From: an uncultured Erythrobacter sp.
Lineage (GTDB): Bacteria > Pseudomonadota > Alphaproteobacteria > Sphingomonadales > Sphingomonadaceae
Direction of reading: 5' to 3'
DNA: 14,459 bases
Assembly (NCBI GenBank): GCA_947258465.1
Contig: CAMYIQ010000115.1
Span: 1 to 14,459, forward strand
Positions 13,715-14,459 of the stretch are shown here, one piece after another (within the stretch, counting starts at the first letter, position 1; each line of letters begins with the position of its first letter). The position numbers and the translations under genes are program-made. The notes beneath the pieces are model-generated. The model did no database searches, was not told where the DNA came from, and saw only the letters and a program-made list of their open reading frames with translations.

Positions 13715-14459
13715 GGCGCTGCTGCCATTTCTTGCGCTGCTTGCTGCTGCTTGTTCGGCAGGGCAGGCCGATCGCGACAATCTGTCCAAACCCCGCCTGG
13801 GCCTTTTCACAAGTTTGCCGCTTTACTGGGGTGAGGGCGAAATCGGTACTTTCATCGATGGCGAAGGAAAGTCTGACTGGGTTCGTGCGGAACTCGAAAC
13901 GCGCTTTGAGCTGGTTCCCCTCGATACACTTGAACAAGATGCGATGGCAGGCGTGGACCGCGTAATCCTGGCGCAGCCCAGACCGCTCGCGCCGTCGGAA
14001 AACGCCGCTTTCGATCGGTGGGTGGCCGAAGGCGGCAAGGCCGTGATCCTCGCCGATCCGATGCTGACCCGGCACACGCGCTATCCGATCGGAGACCGGC
14101 GCAGGCCGCAGGATGTCGTTCTGCTTTCGCCGATCTTGTCACACTGGGGCGTGGAACTGCAATTCGACGAGGATCAGCCTGGCGGCGAGAGGGTGGTCGA
14201 CGTCGATGGCCATGGCTTTCCGGTGAATTTGCGAGGCCGATTCATCCGCAAGGATACCGGGGCGGCGGATCGGACCTGCCAACCCATGGGCGATGCGCTA
14301 TTTGCCCGATGCACGCGCGGGCGGGGATCGGCATTCCTTTACGCCGATGCCGCCGTGCTCGATTGGGAAGGGGCCGACCCGGTTCCTGCGGCACGCAGGG
14401 ACGCGCTCTGGCATCTTCTTCGGCCACTGGCGGGCGAGCAGCGCGATCTCTCGCAGTCG
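13692..14459 (+). CDS. Lipoprotein-like GldG/ABC-auxiliary-type protein, C-terminally truncated by the window
   Basis: An open frame of 256 codons runs from ATG at 13692 to the right edge with no stop. The N-terminus is a lipoprotein-like signal, LPFLALLAAAC with Cys21. Residues 34-48 (PRLGLFTSLPLYWGE), DRVILAQPRPLAP (89-101) and AAFDRWVAEGGKAVILADPML (105-125) resemble the flavodoxin/amidotransferase-like fold of GldG and DUF4350-type proteins, which often accompany ABC transporters. This is by-eye similarity, so the family call is tentative. The gene overlaps the upstream membrane-protein gene by 23 bases in another frame. Its start has only a weak purine-rich GAAGACG upstream, as expected for translational coupling. 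Confidence 0.65.
   Translation, partial: MFQRLRTRALLPFLALLAAACSAGQADRDNLSKPRLGLFTSLPLYWGEGEIGTFIDGEGKSDWVRAELETRFELVPLDTLEQDAMAGVDRVILAQPRPLAPSENAAFDRWVAEGGKAVILADPMLTRHTRYPIGDRRRPQDVVLLSPILSHWGVELQFDEDQPGGERVVDVDGHGFPVNLRGRFIRKDTGAADRTCQPMGDALFARCTRGRGSAFLYADAAVLDWEGADPVPAARRDALWHLLRPLAGEQRDLSQS

Noticed and set aside
1..14459. Search for CRISPR arrays, tRNA or rRNA genes, transposases, phage genes and toxin-antitoxin pairs
   Set aside because: No repeated spacer pattern, no recognisable RNA gene and no mobile-element protein was seen; composition and gene content look like stable chromosome.

Overview
This looks like a chromosomal segment from an alphaproteobacterium, most likely a sphingomonad of the Erythrobacteraceae type. 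The basis is high GC, frequent GTG starts, the short type-2 ArgC, the glnB-glnA pair, and protein sequences in the style of that group. No rRNA, tRNA, CRISPR array, insertion sequence or prophage was recognised. All assignments come from reading motifs by eye; no database search was run.

Layout. Positions 1-852 (minus) hold the N-terminal part of a secreted trypsin-like protease that runs off the left edge. Positions 1084-5812 (minus) form a nitrogen and amino-acid block, in transcription order: M17 leucyl aminopeptidase, a small SH3-like protein, argC (overlapping the SH3 gene), glnB and glnA. A sigma-54-like element lies in front of glnB and a hairpin terminator follows glnA. Positions 5859-7545 (plus) hold a probable exported DUF4163/DUF3298-type protein, divergent from the aminopeptidase, followed by methionine aminopeptidase (map). 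Convergent to map is the minus-strand ccmA-ccmB pair for cytochrome c maturation (7579-8810).

Divergent from ccmA is a pterin-4a-carbinolamine dehydratase gene (8868-9161). It overlaps tail-to-tail with a minus-strand cluster of DNA-3-methyladenine glycosylase, SDR oxidoreductase and exported esterase (9150-11666). Divergent from the glycosylase is an adrenodoxin-type [2Fe-2S] ferredoxin (11757-12074) with a clear hairpin terminator. After a G-rich intergenic stretch comes cysteine synthase (12304-13320). A single-pass membrane protein and a lipoprotein-like protein follow; the latter runs off the right edge.

Functionally, most of the window is core metabolism: GS/PII nitrogen assimilation, arginine and cysteine synthesis, peptide turnover, N-terminal Met removal, haem export and Fe-S electron transfer. 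I did not find a convincing new defence or mobile system. The most worthwhile leads are an SH3-only protein that looks like an NlpC/P60 hydrolase without its catalytic domain, the sigma-54-like site before glnB, a palindrome in the glycosylase/ferredoxin divergent promoter, the G9 tract upstream of cysK, and the uncharacterised membrane-protein/lipoprotein pair at the right edge.
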